Source of the DNA: Alistipes sp. | Lineage (GTDB): Bacteria > Bacteroidota > Bacteroidia > Bacteroidales > Rikenellaceae | Direction of reading: 5' to 3' | Assembly (NCBI GenBank): GCA_022767745.1 | Contig: JALENN010000009.1 | Span: 62,001 to 126,000 of the forward strand | Length of the DNA stretch: 64,000 nucleotides | In this document: positions 62,342 through 64,000 of the stretch, one piece after another | How the letters are laid out: every line of letters starts with the position of its first letter | Numbering within the stretch: the first letter of the stretch is position 1 | Notes under the pieces: model-generated | Database searches by the model: none | The model's input: only the letters and a program-made list of their open reading frames with translations | What the model was told of the DNA's origin: nothing | Translations under genes and position numbers: made by a program

Positions 62342-64000
62342 ATGAAAAATCTCTTCTCTTTACTTCTGCTTGTCATCCTTACGATGATGGGATTTGTGGC
62401 AATGGCCGCGGGCGACGTTCGCGGACGTGTGGTGAACGGCAGCGGCCAGGCCGTGGGGTATGCAACGATTGTGGCCATGTCGGGCGACCGTCAGGTGGCC
62501 GGTACTACGAGCGACGAGCAGGGCCGTTTCTCGCTCCGCATTGCCAACGGCGAATACAAGGTCATAGTCGAGTTCGTGGGTTATGCCCCCGTCGAGCGCA
62601 CGCTGCGTGTCGGTGACGATGTCGACCTGGGCGATGTGGTGATGGTGGAACAGGCCACCGAGATTGGCAACGTCGTGGTATCGGCGCAGATGATACGCCG
62701 CGAGGCCGACCGTTTTGTGGTCGACGTGGCCAATTCGGAGAGCGCCATCGGCAAGGACGGCGTCGACGTGCTGAAGCAGTCGCCCGGCGTGTGGGTCGAT
62801 GACGACGGCATTTCGATAAACGGCGCCGAGGGTACGACCGTATATATCAACGACCGCGAGGTGCGTCTCTCGGGCGAGGAGCTGGTGCAGTACATACGCA
62901 ACCTGCGGGCCGAGGATATGGCCAAGATCGAGGTGGTGCCGCAGACGGGTGCCGACTACGATGCCGACGCGGCGGGCGGTATACTGAAGATCACTCTCAA
63001 GCGTCGTCTCAACGACGGCATGATGGGATCGGTGCGCATGTATGGCAACTTCAGCGGCTATGGCTCCATTTATTCGCCCTCGGCATCGATCAACTATCAC
63101 GTCGGCCGCTTCGACCTCTCGGCTTCGGGATGGTATACCAATATCGACACACGCATGCAGACTGCCGAACGTACCGAGTACAGCACGATAGGGGCACTGA
63201 TGGAGGCCGAGTCGGAGGACCATCAGCAGGACAGCGACGGCGGCTTCAGCCTTTCGGGTGTTGCCGAGGTGCGCAAGAACCACTCGCTGGGAGTGTCGTT
63301 CGACTTCTGGCGCTGGGACGACGGCAGCCCTGCCGAGTCATACACCTCCTACACGACGGCGGCGGGTGAGCGCCTCAGCGTGAGCCATTACGACAACTTC
63401 GACCGACGCGAGAACTATGCCGCCACGCTCAATTACCTGATCAAGACCGACACCGTCGGTTCGCAGCTGAAGTTCATCGCCGACTACACGCAGCGCAACA
63501 CCCGCACCGGCGCCGACAACACGTCGCGTGTCACCGAGGCCGGCGCGACCGCGGACTCGCTCTACAACAACCGCAACAACAGCCTATTCCGCGTGGCTAC
63601 GGCATCGGTGGCATGGGACAAGGTGCTGTCGCCGCACTGGACGCTGAAGAGCGGTGCGAAATATACCTACAACGAGATCAATACCGACGCTACATACCGC
63701 TATCTCAACGGCGGGGAGTGGGTGCCGTCGGTGGTCGACGACTACGACATCTCCTACACCGAGAACATTGGCGCGCTCTACGCCATCGCCTCGATGAACT
63801 ACGGCCGCTGGAGTGCCGTGGCGGGTCTGCGCGGCGAATATACCTACACCTACGGCAAGGGCGCCGACATGGGCGACAGCTACTTCTCGCTGTTTCCCAA
63901 CGCCAACCTCTCGTACCGCCTTGACGAGGCTGGCAAGCACTCGCTGGTGGCGCAGTATTCGCGTACGATCTCGCGACCCGGTTTCTGGAACCTTACGCCC
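62342..64000 (+). CDS. TonB-dependent receptor-like outer-membrane barrel (3' truncated)
   Basis: Open from the ATG at 62342 to the window end (553 codons), so the C-terminal barrel is incomplete. A signal peptide ends VAMAAG. Residues about 25-100 are a CarboxypepD_reg-like domain (VRGRVVNGSGQAVGYATIV, SDEQGRFSLRIANGEYKVIV), residues about 110-220 the plug (VDVLKQSPGVWVDDDGISINGAEG, AGGILKITLKRR), then antiparallel amphipathic barrel strands (GRFDLSASGWYTNID, GAKYTYNE, GLRGEYTYTYG). This combination matches the outer-membrane beta-barrel family related to TonB receptors but without a SusD partner visible here. The substrate is unknown. The 293 bases upstream contain two TACTTTG sequences that are one base short of the promoter consensus. 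Confidence 0.88.
   Translation, partial: MKNLFSLLLLVILTMMGFVAMAAGDVRGRVVNGSGQAVGYATIVAMSGDRQVAGTTSDEQGRFSLRIANGEYKVIVEFVGYAPVERTLRVGDDVDLGDVVMVEQATEIGNVVVSAQMIRREADRFVVDVANSESAIGKDGVDVLKQSPGVWVDDDGISINGAEGTTVYINDREVRLSGEELVQYIRNLRAEDMAKIEVVPQTGADYDADAAGGILKITLKRRLNDGMMGSVRMYGNFSGYGSIYSPSASINYHVGRFDLSASGWYTNIDTRMQTAERTEYSTIGALMEAESEDHQQDSDGGFSLSGVAEVRKNHSLGVSFDFWRWDDGSPAESYTSYTTAAGERLSVSHYDNFDRRENYAATLNYLIKTDTVGSQLKFIADYTQRNTRTGADNTSRVTEAGATADSLYNNRNNSLFRVATASVAWDKVLSPHWTLKSGAKYTYNEINTDATYRYLNGGEWVPSVVDDYDISYTENIGALYAIASMNYGRWSAVAGLRGEYTYTYGKGADMGDSYFSLFPNANLSYRLDEAGKHSLVAQYSRTISRPGFWNLTP

Overview
The window looks like chromosome from a high-GC gut member of the order Bacteroidales, most plausibly an Alistipes-like organism (genus is inferred, not proven). 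Reasons: repeated promoters of the Bacteroidetes sigma-ABfr type (TTTG, 19-20 nt, TAnnTTTG), a complete fimbrillin (FimA/Mfa1-type) locus, exported GH2 and GH78 enzymes, a TonB-dependent receptor, many small intrinsic terminators, and a strong bias for GC-ending codons (Ser TCG, Arg CGC). No tRNA, rRNA, CRISPR, transposase or phage gene was seen.

Layout. 1-10.6 kb: the 3' part of hemW, then an alpha-glucan/glycogen cluster: a fused GT3 glycogen synthase-GT35 phosphorylase, a GH133 debranching enzyme, a GT4 glycosyltransferase and a GH57 enzyme, ended by a perfect bidirectional terminator. 10.6-13.5 kb (minus): a GDPD phosphodiesterase and a pyrH-tlpA-frr operon. 13.7-15.6 kb (plus): an alpha-oxoamine synthase and a lipocalin lipoprotein. 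15.7-22.6 kb (minus): a secreted unknown, dxs, a large TlpA-type protein, a radical SAM protein and an AraC regulator. 23-30 kb: asnB and a DHOD-like flavoprotein (plus), class II aldolase (minus), GH78 rhamnosidase (plus). 30.2-41.6 kb (minus): GH2 beta-galactosidase, an EEP-family hydrolase, a zinc-ribbon membrane protein, a ROK kinase, and a four-gene unit of a catalytically dead GH2-like protein, rlmH, an LTA-synthase-like phosphotransferase and a DUF2156-GNAT fusion. 41.7-46.1 kb (plus): asnS, an SGNH hydrolase, rpoN and a PAP2-like membrane protein.

46.2-58.2 kb is the accessory highlight: an AT-rich leader with a consensus promoter, then DUF3575 and DUF3868 outer-membrane components, a major fimbrillin, an attenuator-like hairpin, an anchor lipoprotein and three progressively larger fimbrial subunits ending in presumptive tip adhesins. 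All four polymerising subunits carry an Arg-Ala cleavage-type motif at residues 46-58; the anchor does not. A thioredoxin-like lipoprotein follows a hairpin. 59.2-64 kb: a Gfo/Idh/MocA oxidoreductase and a flavodiiron protein (minus), then a TonB-dependent outer-membrane barrel protein (plus) that runs off the window.

The housekeeping blocks (translation, isoprenoid, pyrimidine, cell-envelope) look ordinary. The most interesting material is the synthase-phosphorylase fusion, the fimbrial locus with its compositional mosaic, regulatory hairpins and CxxC motifs, the dead GH2 protein, and the overlapping LTA-synthase/DUF2156-GNAT pair. Functions rest on recognised sequence motifs; no database search was run.
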